DNA of 33,353 nucleotides, taken from Gemmiger_A avium (GTDB lineage Bacteria > Bacillota > Clostridia > Oscillospirales > Ruminococcaceae). The notes under the pieces were generated by a model. That model was not told the DNA's origin. It did no database searches and was given only the letters and a program-made list of their open reading frames with translations. Where the stretch lies: positions 1 through 33,353 of the forward strand of contig DXFE01000054.1 in the NCBI GenBank assembly GCA_019114585.1, given 5' to 3'. Below are positions 1 through 7,203 of this stretch, one piece after another. Every line of letters starts with the position of its first letter. Positions within the stretch are counted from its first letter, which is position 1. Made by a program: the position numbers and the translations under genes.

Positions 1-162
1 GATGGTGGCCGGGTTGGAGTTGACCAGCACCACCTCGATGCCCTCGCTCTTGAGGGCGCGGCAGGCCTGGGTGCCGGAGTAGTCAAACTCCGCCGCCTGG
101 CCGATGATGATGGGGCCGGAACCGATCACCAGCACCTTTTTGATGGATGTATCCTTAGGCAT
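1..162 (-). CDS. carB: Carbamoyl-phosphate synthase large subunit, N-terminal fragment (cut by window edge)
   Basis: The 54 visible codons begin MPKDTSIKKVLVIGSGPIII and continue GQAAEFDYSGTQACRALK, the invariant N-terminus of CarB and the start of its first ATP-grasp half. CarB uses ammonia delivered by CarA, bicarbonate and two ATP to make carbamoyl phosphate in the cytoplasm. The start ATG follows a GGAGG at suitable spacing and overlaps the carA stop by 8 nt, which indicates translational coupling. It is the last visible gene of the pyr operon; the remaining roughly 1,000 codons lie beyond position 1. The identity is near certain from this segment; whether the gene is intact cannot be seen. 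Confidence 0.95.
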   Translation of the reverse strand, partial: MPKDTSIKKVLVIGSGPIIIGQAAEFDYSGTQACRALKSEGIEVVLVNSNPATI

Positions 163-1258
163 GGCGATCCTCCTTGCTCTCGTTGATGCGCTGGATAAAG
201 GTGTCGAACAAAAATTCGGTGTCGCGGGGGCCGCCGCAGGCTTCCGGATGGAACTGCACGGTGAAGCAGTTCCACCGGGAATACTGCACGCCCTCACAGG
301 TGCCGTCGTTGGCGTTCACATGGCTCACCGCGCCCACCTCAGCGGGCAGGCTCTCGCCCACCACCGCGTAGCCGTGGTTCTGGCTGGTGATGTAGGTGCG
401 GTGGGTGCCCACCTGGGTGACCGGCTGGTTGGCGCCGCGATGGCCGTATTTCAGCTTGGTGGTCGCCGCGCCCGCCGCCAGGGCGGTAAGCTGATGGCCC
501 AGGCAGATGCCGAAGGTGGGGATGCCGCTGTCCAGCATGACCCGCAGACGGGCGATCAGGTCCACGTTCTCGGCCGGGTCGCCGGGGCCGTTGGAGAGCA
601 TGAGCCCGTCCGGCGCCAGGGCGGCCAGTTCCTCCGGGGTGGTGGTGGAGGGCAGCACGGTGACGTGGCAGCCACGCTTGACCAGGCAGCGCAGGATGTT
701 GGCCTTGCAGCCGAAGTCCAGCAGCGCCACATGGGGCGCGCCGCCGATGTTGTGCTCGGTGCGCTCCTCGCAGGTGACCGACACCACCGCGTCGGTGACG
801 GCGTAGCCCTGGATACGGGCCATCAGGTCGGCCCGGGCGGCTTCGTCCATCTTGTCGTACTCGGTGGTGATGGCGCCGTTCATCACGCCGCTTTCGCGCA
901 GCACGCGGGTCAGGCGGCGGGTATCCAGGCCCTGGATGCCCACAACCCCGTTGTCCTTCAAAAAGGCGTCCAGGGTCATCTCACAGCGGAAGTTGGAGGG
1001 GGCGGTGCAGGCTTCCCGCACGATGTAGCCCCGGGCCCATACCCGGCCGCTCTCCTTGTCCTGGCTGTTCATGCCGTAGTTGCCGATCAGGGGGTAGGTC
1101 TGGGTGATGATCTGGCCGTAGTAGCTGGGGTCGGTGAGGGTCTCCTCAAAGCCCACCATGCCGGTGGCAAAAACCACCTCGCCGATGGTGGTGCCGGGCA
1201 GGCCCAGGCTTTCGCCCTCGAAGATCTGGCCGTTGGCCAGCAGTAAGATCGCTTTCAT
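155..1258 (-). CDS. carA: Carbamoyl-phosphate synthase small (glutaminase) subunit
   Basis: 367 aa, normal for CarA. It hydrolyses glutamine and channels ammonia to CarB. The N-terminal CPSase domain (about 1-140) starts MKAILLLANGQIFEGESLG. The C-terminal class I amidotransferase domain carries the nucleophile Cys252 in GICLGHQ and the His337/Glu339 pair in VQFHPEA. The frame is open 31 codons further upstream, but that extension overlaps pyrE and is compositionally unlike protein. The chosen ATG has an AGGGG just upstream and lies 11 nt after the pyrE stop. Sixth gene of the pyrC-F-K-D-E-carA-carB operon. Being placed with pyr genes suggests it serves pyrimidine synthesis primarily, though arginine synthesis could share it. 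Confidence 0.97.
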   Translation of the reverse strand: MKAILLLANGQIFEGESLGLPGTTIGEVVFATGMVGFEETLTDPSYYGQIITQTYPLIGNYGMNSQDKESGRVWARGYIVREACTAPSNFRCEMTLDAFLKDNGVVGIQGLDTRRLTRVLRESGVMNGAITTEYDKMDEAARADLMARIQGYAVTDAVVSVTCEERTEHNIGGAPHVALLDFGCKANILRCLVKRGCHVTVLPSTTTPEELAALAPDGLMLSNGPGDPAENVDLIARLRVMLDSGIPTFGICLGHQLTALAAGAATTKLKYGHRGANQPVTQVGTHRTYITSQNHGYAVVGESLPAEVGAVSHVNANDGTCEGVQYSRWNCFTVQFHPEACGGPRDTEFLFDTFIQRINESKEDRHA

Positions 1259-1269
1259 GGGCGCACCCC

Positions 1270-1863
1270 TCAGCGGTTTTCGGCCTTCTGGGCCATCTTG
1301 CGGCTGCCCAGATGCACCAGCGGCAGCTTGCCCTCGGCGCACAGGGGGCACTCCTCCGGCAGGTAGTTGGGCAGGTCCAGCTTCACGGCGCTGGCCACGA
1401 TGGGAATGGGGCTGGGCGCTTCAGCCTTGGTGCGGTCCACCACGCAGGCAATGCCCACGCAGACGCCGCCGTGGGCCTCGATCACGGCCTTGGTCTCCAG
1501 GCTGGAGATGCCGGTGGTGACCACGTCCTCGGCAATGATGCAGCGCTCGCCGGGCTGGATCTCAAAACCGCGGCGCAGGGCCATCACGTTGTCCACACGC
1601 TCGGTGAAGATGGCGCGGCGGCCCAGCTGGCGGCCCAGTTCGTAGGCGTAGACAATGCCGCCCATGGCCGGGCCCACCACCACGTCAATGTTCAGCTCCC
1701 GCAGCTTGTCCGCCACCGGGGCCATCACAACCGCGGCCTTGTCCGGCCACTGCTGCAGTTTGGCACACTGGCAGTAGATGCCGCTGTGACGGCCGCTGCT
1801 CAGCAGGAAATGGCCCTCCAGTACGGCTTCGCATTCTTTCATGATCTGCAACGCTTCGCTCAT
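1270..1863 (-). CDS. pyrE: Orotate phosphoribosyltransferase
   Basis: 197 aa. It transfers the phosphoribosyl group of PRPP to orotate to give OMP. The PRPP-binding signature is CIIAEDVVTTGISSLE, with acidic residues Glu112/Asp113; the loop KxxxxIxxxP is less clear. The C-terminal segment contains a CPLC pair (PEECPLCAEGKLPLV), a feature I associate with the longer clostridial/archaeal-type PyrE proteins; a metal role is only a guess. The start is the ATG at 1863 preceded by AAGGGAGAG; an ATG eight codons upstream lies in the SD region itself. It follows pyrD by 16 nt. Confidence 0.96.
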   Translation of the reverse strand: MSEALQIMKECEAVLEGHFLLSSGRHSGIYCQCAKLQQWPDKAAVVMAPVADKLRELNIDVVVGPAMGGIVYAYELGRQLGRRAIFTERVDNVMALRRGFEIQPGERCIIAEDVVTTGISSLETKAVIEAHGGVCVGIACVVDRTKAEAPSPIPIVASAVKLDLPNYLPEECPLCAEGKLPLVHLGSRKMAQKAENR

Positions 1864-1879
1864 TTTTCTCTCCCTTTCT

Positions 1880-2788
1880 TTATACACAGCCTCGGATTTC
1901 GTCCAGGTCTTTTACCCCATGGTCATCGCACCAGGTCTGGATGCCCGCCGCGATCTCGGCGGCGATACCCGGCCGGATGAAGTTGGCGGTGCCCACCTGG
2001 ATCGCCGTGGCCCCCGCCATGATGAACTCGATGGCGTCACAGGCGCTGGCGATGCCGCCCAGGCCCACCACCGGAATCTCCACCGCGTGGCACACCTGGT
2101 GCACCATCCGCAGGGCGATGGGCTTGATGGCCGGGCCGGACAGGCCCGCGTACACATTGTTGAACACCGGTTTGCGGCGCTCGATGTCGATGGCCAGGGC
2201 GGTGAAGGTGTTCACCAGGCTCACCCCGTCGGCCCCTGCCTCCTGGCAGGTGCGGGCCATGGCCACCAGGTCCTCGGCCTGGGGGCTCAGCTTGACGATC
2301 AGCGGCTTCTTGGTGGCGGCGCGCACCCGGCGCACCACCTCCCGGGCGCTCTCGCACTTCACGCCGTAGGCGATGCCGCCCGCTTTCACGTTGGGGCAGC
2401 TGATGTTCAGTTCAATAATCGGCACCTCGGTGGCGTCCAGCAGGGCCGCGCCCGCCTCGTAATCCTCGATGGAAGCGCCGCCCAGGTTCGCCAGCACCGC
2501 CGGGCCCAGCTTGAGCATGGAGGGCAGTTCGTGGTCGATGAAGTGCTGCACGCCCGGGTTCTGCAGGCCGATGGAGTTGATCAGCCCGGCGGGGGTCTCC
2601 ACCAGGCGGCGGCCCTCATTGCCGTACTTGGGCACGTAGGTCACGCCCTTGCTGCAGATGCCGCCCAGGGTGCTCACGTCCATGAAATCGGTGTATTCCT
2701 GGCCGTAGCCGAAGGTTCCGCTGGCGGTGATGACCGGGTTTTTCAGCTCCACCCCGCACAGGTTCACCCGAATGTCCGCTTTACTCAT
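1880..2788 (-). CDS. pyrD: Dihydroorotate dehydrogenase catalytic subunit, class 1B
   Basis: 302 aa FMN enzyme of the TIM-barrel DHOD family. It oxidises dihydroorotate to orotate. The class 1 catalytic cysteine is Cys131 in NISCPNVKAGG, and the N-terminal TASGTFGYG and the C-terminal GLGGIASACDAIEFIMAGA are FMN/phosphate-binding segments. Class 1B is indicated by the adjacent electron-transfer subunit PyrK, whose 3' end overlaps this start by 8 nt; together they form the NAD-linked A2B2 enzyme. The frame is open 41 codons upstream of the chosen ATG, but that part lies within pyrK. The SD is GGAGGTGCTGT before ATG. Confidence 0.96.
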   Translation of the reverse strand: MSKADIRVNLCGVELKNPVITASGTFGYGQEYTDFMDVSTLGGICSKGVTYVPKYGNEGRRLVETPAGLINSIGLQNPGVQHFIDHELPSMLKLGPAVLANLGGASIEDYEAGAALLDATEVPIIELNISCPNVKAGGIAYGVKCESAREVVRRVRAATKKPLIVKLSPQAEDLVAMARTCQEAGADGVSLVNTFTALAIDIERRKPVFNNVYAGLSGPAIKPIALRMVHQVCHAVEIPVVGLGGIASACDAIEFIMAGATAIQVGTANFIRPGIAAEIAAGIQTWCDDHGVKDLDEIRGCV

Positions 2789-3527
2789 ACAGCACCTCCC
2801 CGGGGAATACCGGCCCGTCCTTGCAGGTGCTCCTGGGGCCGTTCTTGGTGTGGCAGGTGCAGCCGAGACACGCCCCGATGCCGCAGGCCATGTGGCTTTC
2901 CCGGCTGACAAAGACCGGAACCTTTGCCGCCAGGCAGGCGCGGGCGATCTTTTCCATCATCACTTCCGGCCCGCAGACCAGCACCCGGTCAAAGTCGGTG
3001 GGGTTCAGCAGCTCGGTCACAAAGCCCTTGTGGCCGAAGCGGCCGCTGTCGGTGGCCAGCTGCACATCGCAGCCCAGGGCCTCGAACTTGTCCAGCACAT
3101 AGGGCTCGTCCCGGAAACCGGCAAACAGGGTCACGGCGCAGCCCGCGGCCCGCAGCGCCCGGGCGGTGCCCAGCAGGGGGGCCACCCCGACGCCGCCGCC
3201 CACCAGGGCCACCTTGGTGCCCGCGGGCAGGTCGGTGTCAAAGCCGTTGCCCAGCGCGCCGGTGAGTTCCAGCGTGTCGCCGGGTTCCAGGGCGCTCAGC
3301 AGGCGGGTGCCCTCGCCCCGCACTTCAAACAGGAAGTCCACCCAATCCTCGCCCCAGTCGTGGACGCTGATGGGGCGGCCCAGCAGGGGGTCTTTGCCCT
3401 GCCAGCCGCGCAGCATAAAGAACTGCCCGGCCCGCACCGGCCCGTCCCAGCCGGCGCGCAGCTGCCAGACGGTGTCGGTGACCCGGGTCATGGCCAGTAC
3501 CGGGGCCTGTGTGGTATGTTTCGCCAT
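2781..3527 (-). CDS. pyrK: Dihydroorotate dehydrogenase electron-transfer subunit
   Basis: 248 aa iron-sulfur flavoprotein of the ferredoxin-reductase superfamily, which passes electrons from PyrD's FMN through [2Fe-2S] and FAD to NAD. The FAD-binding motif is RPISVHDW (51-58). The NAD-binding glycine cluster is GGGVGVAPLLG (110-120). The C-terminal cluster ligands are Cys215, Cys220, Cys223 and Cys235 (pattern C-x4-C-x2-C-x11-C). The start ATG is preceded by GGAGGG and sits only 3 nt after the pyrF stop codon; its end overlaps pyrD. Length and motif order are those of the usual family. Confidence 0.96.
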   Translation of the reverse strand: MAKHTTQAPVLAMTRVTDTVWQLRAGWDGPVRAGQFFMLRGWQGKDPLLGRPISVHDWGEDWVDFLFEVRGEGTRLLSALEPGDTLELTGALGNGFDTDLPAGTKVALVGGGVGVAPLLGTARALRAAGCAVTLFAGFRDEPYVLDKFEALGCDVQLATDSGRFGHKGFVTELLNPTDFDRVLVCGPEVMMEKIARACLAAKVPVFVSRESHMACGIGACLGCTCHTKNGPRSTCKDGPVFPGEVLYE

Positions 3528-3530
3528 TCT

Positions 3531-4406
3531 TTAGCCCTCCAGGCGGGCGCACTCGGCGGCGATGGCCGCGCGCATGTGCTCGCACTCGTTGCGGGCGGCC
3601 TGGTCAAAGGCCACGCCGGGCTGTTTCTTCCAGGCCAGCAGCACGCTGCGGCTGCTGTTCACCACACCGCCGTTGCCCTTGGTCAGGTACTGGGCGATGT
3701 CGGCGGCGGTACCGCCCTGGGCGCCGTAGCCGGGGATCAGGAAGAAGCTGTCCTGGTAGCGGGCGCGGATCTCCGCGGCCTCCTCGATGTGGGTGCCGCC
3801 GATCACCAGGCCCAGGCTGGAGTAGCCGCTCTCGCCCAGGCACTCCTTGCCCATGGCGTTGAGCTTGTCGCCCACCATGTCATAGACGTGGCGGCCGTCG
3901 GCCAGCTTTTCGTACTCAAAATCCTTCGCGCCGGGGTTGGAGGTGCGCACCAGCACGAACAGGCCCTTGCCCTTTTCGGTCACATAGGGCATGTAGGGGC
4001 GGATGGAATCCAGGCCCATGTAGGGGGCCAGGGTCACGTAGTCGGCCTCGAACTCCCCGTCCAGATGGGCCCTGGCGTACATCTCGGCGGTCTTGGCGAT
4101 GTCGCCCCGCTTGATGTCGGCAATGACCGGCAGACCGGCTTCCCGCACCATCTTCAGGGTCTCGGCGTAGGCGCGCAGTCCGTCCAGGCCCAGGGCCTCG
4201 TAGTAGGCGATCTGCACCTTGAAGCAGCCGGCCACGTCCTTGGTGGCCTCAAAGATCGCCCGGTTGAACCGCACCAGGTTCTCGCCGGCGGTCAGCTCAC
4301 TGCGCACAAAGTCGGCAGGCAGGTAGCTGGAGTCCGAGTCCAGCCCCACGCAGACAGGGCCGCGCTGGGCCACCGCGTCGTACAGCTTGTCCATGTTGGT
4401 TTTCAT
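3531..4406 (-). CDS. pyrF: Orotidine 5'-phosphate decarboxylase
   Basis: 291 aa, the longer PyrF form (about 270-300 aa) rather than the roughly 230 aa B. subtilis type. It decarboxylates OMP to UMP. The catalytic segment is ADIKRGDIAKTAEMY with Lys99 and Asp102, and the substrate loop region near the C-terminus reads LIPGYGAQGG. The start is supported by AAGGAGG eight nt upstream; two further ATG codons (Met5 in MKTNM) make a start four codons later possible. It lies 29 nt after pyrC. No fusion to another pyr enzyme is visible. Confidence 0.96.
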   Translation of the reverse strand: MKTNMDKLYDAVAQRGPVCVGLDSDSSYLPADFVRSELTAGENLVRFNRAIFEATKDVAGCFKVQIAYYEALGLDGLRAYAETLKMVREAGLPVIADIKRGDIAKTAEMYARAHLDGEFEADYVTLAPYMGLDSIRPYMPYVTEKGKGLFVLVRTSNPGAKDFEYEKLADGRHVYDMVGDKLNAMGKECLGESGYSSLGLVIGGTHIEEAAEIRARYQDSFFLIPGYGAQGGTAADIAQYLTKGNGGVVNSSRSVLLAWKKQPGVAFDQAARNECEHMRAAIAAECARLEG

Positions 4407-4435
4407 GATTGTTTCCTCCTTGCAGCAGTGTTTGT

Positions 4436-5611
4436 TCAGGCTTTGTAGGTGATGCGGCCGTCCCGGATGGTCAGGACCACCCGGCCGGCCAGGGTCTGGC
4501 CGTGGTAGGGGCAGTTGTGGCTCTTGGAGTGCAGCTTGTCCTTATCCACCGTCCATGCCGCGTCCAGGTCCACCAGGGTCAGGTCCGCGTCCGCGCCCAC
4601 GGCGATGCGGCCCTTGTTGTCCAGACCCAGGATGGCGGCGGGGAACCGGCTCATAAGGGCTTCCAGCAGGTAGAGTTCCAGCCCCTGTTCCTTACATAAT
4701 TTAGTATAGCATGCAGCGAAGGCAGTCTCCAGCCCTACCATGCCCGCCGCGCCTTTTTCTTTGTCCTCATCGGAGTGGGGGGCGTGGTCGGTGGCGATGG
4801 CGTCTACCGCGCCGGCGCGGATGCCCTCGATCAGGGCAGCCACGTCGTCGGCGGTGCGGATGGGGGGATTCACCCGGTAGTCGCTGTCGGCAAACCACAG
4901 GTGGTGGGGGGTGACCTCACAGGTCACCGGCACGCCCCGGCTCTTGGCGGCGGCGATGGCCTCGATGGCCTCGCGGGTGCTCACATGGCACATATGCAGC
5001 CGGGTGCCGTAGTACTCGCACAGGTGCAGGTTGCGCACCGTTTCCAGGTTTTCGGCCAGGCGGTAGTCCCAGGGGCTGACCTCCCGGTCCTCGGCGTGGC
5101 TCATGATGGTGATGCCCCGCTGGGAGCAGATGGCGAACGCCTTGGCCATCACATTGGCGCTCTGCACGCCGTTGCCGTCCTCGGTGACGAAGCGCAGGTC
5201 CTCGGGCAGGGTTTTCAGGTGGTCCAGGGTCTTTCCGTCAAAGTTCTCGGTGATGGAGACGGTCTGGTTGACCCCCACCAGGCCGATCTGTTCCGCCTGG
5301 GCCATGATGGCGTGGGCCTGTTCCCCGCTGGAGCACACGGGTTTTGTGTTGGGCATCAGGTTCACGAAGGTGTACCCGCCCGCGGCGGCGGCAGCGCTGC
5401 CGGTGGCGATGTCCTCCTTGTATTCAAAGCCAGGGGTGCGCCAGTGGCAGTGCAGGTCGATGAAGCCGGGCAGCAGGGTACGGCCGGCGGCGTTGAGCAC
5501 CTCCTCGCCGGATTCCGGGGCCAGGGACAGGCCGATGGCCGCGATCTTGCCGCCGGCAAGGCGCAGATCCACGGCGCTGCCGTCGGACAAACGGGCATTC
5601 TGAATGAGCAT
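4436..5611 (-). CDS. pyrC: Dihydroorotase, type I
   Basis: 391 aa, amidohydrolase superfamily. It cyclises N-carbamoyl-aspartate to dihydroorotate. The zinc-binding HxH is His54/His56 in LHCHWRTPGFEYKED; family members often read HxHFREPG, so Trp-Arg-Thr is a small local variation. Later metal ligands are visible in MSHAEDRE, HMCHVSTREA and the Asp of ATDHAPHS. It is the first gene of the operon: the ATG follows AAGGAGG, and just upstream in the leader sits a strong intrinsic terminator, so its transcription should depend on terminator read-through. No pyrB lies in the window. Confidence 0.95.
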   Translation of the reverse strand: MLIQNARLSDGSAVDLRLAGGKIAAIGLSLAPESGEEVLNAAGRTLLPGFIDLHCHWRTPGFEYKEDIATGSAAAAAGGYTFVNLMPNTKPVCSSGEQAHAIMAQAEQIGLVGVNQTVSITENFDGKTLDHLKTLPEDLRFVTEDGNGVQSANVMAKAFAICSQRGITIMSHAEDREVSPWDYRLAENLETVRNLHLCEYYGTRLHMCHVSTREAIEAIAAAKSRGVPVTCEVTPHHLWFADSDYRVNPPIRTADDVAALIEGIRAGAVDAIATDHAPHSDEDKEKGAAGMVGLETAFAACYTKLCKEQGLELYLLEALMSRFPAAILGLDNKGRIAVGADADLTLVDLDAAWTVDKDKLHSKSHNCPYHGQTLAGRVVLTIRDGRITYKA

Positions 5612-5638
5612 GGCAGGGCCTCCTTACAGGTTTTGGGC

Positions 5639-5668
5639 AAAAAAAAACTTTTCCCCGAAAGGAAAAGT
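5639..5668 (-). terminator. Leader terminator immediately upstream of pyrC
   Basis: On the minus strand an 8-bp perfect stem ACTTTTCC/GGAAAAGT with a six-base loop is followed directly by eight U residues. It ends 27 nt before the pyrC start and 110 nt after the predicted transcription start, so it lies inside the mRNA leader and not between operons. This position is what one expects of an attenuator. The neighbouring cysE is read away from it, so it cannot be that gene's terminator. Confidence 0.85.
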
Positions 5669-5669
5669 C

Positions 5670-5710
5670 AAAAAAACGGGCACCGGCCCCGCAGCGGAAA
5701 ACGGCGGGGC
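5670..5710 (-). promoter_or_regulatory. Pair of mutually exclusive hairpins in the pyr leader
   Basis: Read on the minus strand, GCCCCGC (5704-5710) pairs with GCGGGGC (5686-5692) around an 11-nt loop. The distal arm also contributes to a second GC-rich hairpin at 5677-5691 (CGGGGC-CGGT-GCCCG, one bulge), which is followed by seven U (5670-5676). The two structures share bases 5686-5691 and cannot form together, the usual geometry of an antiterminator and terminator. I could not recognise a PyrR-binding consensus, so the effector is unknown. Confidence 0.6.
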
Positions 5711-5776
5711 AGAAAAATGGAGGCAGCCAGTGCAAATTCTTCACACAAAACGGCCACCCCCTTTACATTTCGGTCT

Positions 5777-5805
5777 ATTCTATCATACCGCGCGGGGGAT
5801 GTCAA
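5777..5805 (-). promoter_or_regulatory. Promoter of the pyr operon
   Basis: On the minus strand a consensus -35 TTGACA (5800-5805) is separated by 17 bp from the -10 TAGAAT (5777-5782). Predicted initiation near 5770 gives a leader of about 160 nt before pyrC, long enough for the attenuator structures described. Confidence 0.85.
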
Positions 5806-5867
5806 CCACAAAAAACGACAGAAGCCGGCATCCGTTTTTTGGGGGACGCGGGGCCGGGGCGTTCCGG

Positions 5868-5897
5868 TTGCGCGGCGGGGGGCGGGTGGTGTATAAT
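5868..5897 (+). promoter_or_regulatory. Promoter of cysE
   Basis: Consensus -10 TATAAT at 5892-5897, with TTGCGC 18 bp upstream (5868-5873) as the -35. It is divergent from the pyr promoter 63 bp away. Initiation near 5904 would leave a leader of about 27 nt carrying the AGGAGG ribosome-binding site at 5918-5923. Confidence 0.75.
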
Positions 5898-5930
5898 AGG
5901 TGACAAATACGCGCAGCAGGAGGGGAAAGT

Positions 5931-6602
5931 ATGGGCCTTTTGGCAGATGCCCGCAACATGCAGAGCAAGGACCCGGCGGCCACCAGTCTGGCCCAGGTGA
6001 TGCTGCTGTATCCGGGTTTTCATGTGTTGATTTTTTATAAGGTGGGGCACTGGCTGTACCGGCACAAGCGGTTTTTTCTGGCCAGGATGGTAAGCCAGTG
6101 GGGCCGGGGGTTCACCGGCATCGAGATTCATCCCGGGGCTACCATCGGGCCGGGGCTGTTCATTGACCACGGCATGGGGGTGGTGATTGGCGAGACCGCC
6201 GAGATCGGCGCCAACTGCACCATCTATCATCAGGTGACCCTGGGCGGTACCGGCAAGGATACCGGCAAGCGGCATCCCACCCTGGGGGACAATGTGCTGA
6301 TCGGCGCGGGGGCCAAGGTACTGGGCCCGGTGGTGATCGGGGACAACGCCCGCATTGCGGCGGGCAGCGTGGTGCTGAGCTGCGTGCCGCCCAACTGCAC
6401 GGTGGCGGGGGTGCCCGCCGTGGTGGTGCGCCGGGACGGCGCCAAGGTGCGGCCCAGCGACGATCTGGATCAGCGGGATATCCCGGACGTGCTGCACGAG
6501 CAGCTGCGCCGGATGGAAAAGCGGCTGGCCGCCCTGGAATGCCGGGACGCCCGCCGCGGCGCCGACGAACTGCCCGACGAGGCGGACGAGACGCGGCGAT
6601 AA
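5931..6602 (+). CDS. cysE: Serine O-acetyltransferase
   Basis: 223 aa. It acetylates serine with acetyl-CoA, the first step of cysteine synthesis. A helical N-terminal part (about 1-60) is followed by a left-handed beta-helix of hexapeptide repeats (IEIHPGATIGPGLFIDHGMG onward), with the catalytic histidine expected at His80 in DHGMGVVIGETAEIG. The CoA/serine-site segment GGTGKDTGKRHPTLGDNV is characteristic of CysE rather than of general hexapeptide acetyltransferases. The length is that of the short Gram-positive form. The C-terminal tail (about 180-223) is charged and may form a helix with no assigned role. SD AGGAGG is 7 nt before ATG. It is monocistronic, ended by the terminator at 6691. 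No T-box was recognised in its short leader. Confidence 0.95.
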   Translation: MGLLADARNMQSKDPAATSLAQVMLLYPGFHVLIFYKVGHWLYRHKRFFLARMVSQWGRGFTGIEIHPGATIGPGLFIDHGMGVVIGETAEIGANCTIYHQVTLGGTGKDTGKRHPTLGDNVLIGAGAKVLGPVVIGDNARIAAGSVVLSCVPPNCTVAGVPAVVVRRDGAKVRPSDDLDQRDIPDVLHEQLRRMEKRLAALECRDARRGADELPDEADETRR

Positions 6603-6610
6603 TGGCCGAT

Positions 6611-6637
6611 CTGGGGGGAATCAACGATTCCCCCCAG
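6611..6637. repeat. Perfect inverted repeat, 11-bp arms
   Basis: CTGGGGGGAAT and its exact complement flank a 5-nt loop, starting 9 nt after the cysE stop. No U-run follows, so it is not a classical terminator on the plus strand. It is the first of five perfect palindromes in 183 bp. Confidence 0.8.
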
Positions 6638-6650
6638 CCCCCCGGAAATC

Positions 6651-6672
6651 AGGGCCAAATACATTTGGCCCT
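6651..6672. repeat. Perfect inverted repeat, 10-bp arms
   Basis: AGGGCCAAAT and its complement separated by 2 nt. Second palindrome of the intergenic run downstream of cysE; no gene, promoter or U-run is associated. Confidence 0.8.
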
Positions 6673-6690
6673 GGGGAACAGTATAAAGAT

Positions 6691-6735
6691 AAGGCCGGTG
6701 CGTACACGGAATACGCACCGGCCTTGTTTTATTTT
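6691..6735 (+). terminator. Intrinsic terminator of cysE
   Basis: A 14-bp perfect stem AAGGCCGGTGCGTA/TACGCACCGGCCTT with a 7-nt loop, then GTTTTATTTT. Its arms share AAGGCCGGTGCG with the terminator after hydA at 32399, so it appears to be one of a family of near-identical terminators in this genome. Confidence 0.9.
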
Positions 6736-6742
6736 GTCTTGA

Positions 6743-6793
6743 GGGCCGAGTATTCGGCCCGACAGATGGGGGGCTGGGGGACTGGTCCCCCAG
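6743..6793. repeat. Two further perfect inverted repeats
   Basis: At 6743-6760 GGGCCGA and its complement flank 4 nt. At 6774-6793 CTGGGGGAC and its complement flank 2 nt. Both lie between the cysE terminator and the stop codon of the convergent SdpI-family gene. The second resembles the palindrome at 6611-6637 in its CTGGGGG arm. Confidence 0.75.
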
Positions 6794-6809
6794 ATTGGCC
6801 CCTGCCCGC

Positions 6810-7190
6810 TTACCCCCGCGGGCTGCCGTCCTTGTTGAAGCGGCGGCGCAAAGCGTGCTCGGTGGCGGAGATGACCGCCAGCAGGATAACCAGCTGCACC
6901 ACCGCGAGCGCGCCGCCCACCAGGCCCACCGTATCGGCGTCCCGGCCCCATACCGGCAGCATGCCCAGCGCCGACAGGGGCAGCATCACCAGCCCGCCGC
7001 GCCACATCAGCCGCCCGGCGTACTGGTTGGCAAACCGCCAGGTAAACTCATTTTTCATCGACAGGGTGGTGCGGTACCCGTAGACCCACTGGATGGTCTT
7101 GGGGGTATGCCGCCACATGAACCAGCCGAACAGCGCCAGCAGCCCCGGGATCAGCAGCACCATACAGAGCATGAAGAACCAGAAGCCCAT
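6810..7190 (-). CDS. SdpI-family integral membrane protein
   Basis: 126 aa with about three membrane segments (roughly 4-25, 64-82 and 88-108). Between the first and second lies the segment WVYGYRTTLSMKNEFTWRFA (35-54) followed by NQYAGRL, which matches the conserved loop of SdpI/YhfL-type proteins (GYRT, SM.N, W..AN). SdpI is the immunity/signal protein of the B. subtilis SdpC toxin, but most family members have no known role and no toxin gene is adjacent here. The start is the ATG at 7190 preceded by AAAGGAGG; the frame is open 19 codons upstream into the neighbouring gene. It is the last gene of a three-gene unit, 13 nt after the previous stop. Confidence 0.8.
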   Translation of the reverse strand: MGFWFFMLCMVLLIPGLLALFGWFMWRHTPKTIQWVYGYRTTLSMKNEFTWRFANQYAGRLMWRGGLVMLPLSALGMLPVWGRDADTVGLVGGALAVVQLVILLAVISATEHALRRRFNKDGSPRG

Positions 7191-7203
7191 CGCCGCGCCT
7201 CCT

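Noticed and set aside
104..4448. Long plus-strand open frames opposite carA, pyrD, pyrK and pyrF
   Set aside because: Low-complexity Gly/Ala/His/Val translations in antisense to well-supported pyr genes.
5612..5930. T-box, PyrR or other named riboswitch in the pyr-cysE intergenic region
   Set aside because: The leader of cysE is too short for a T-box and the pyr leader lacks a consensus I could recognise; only the hairpins are claimed.
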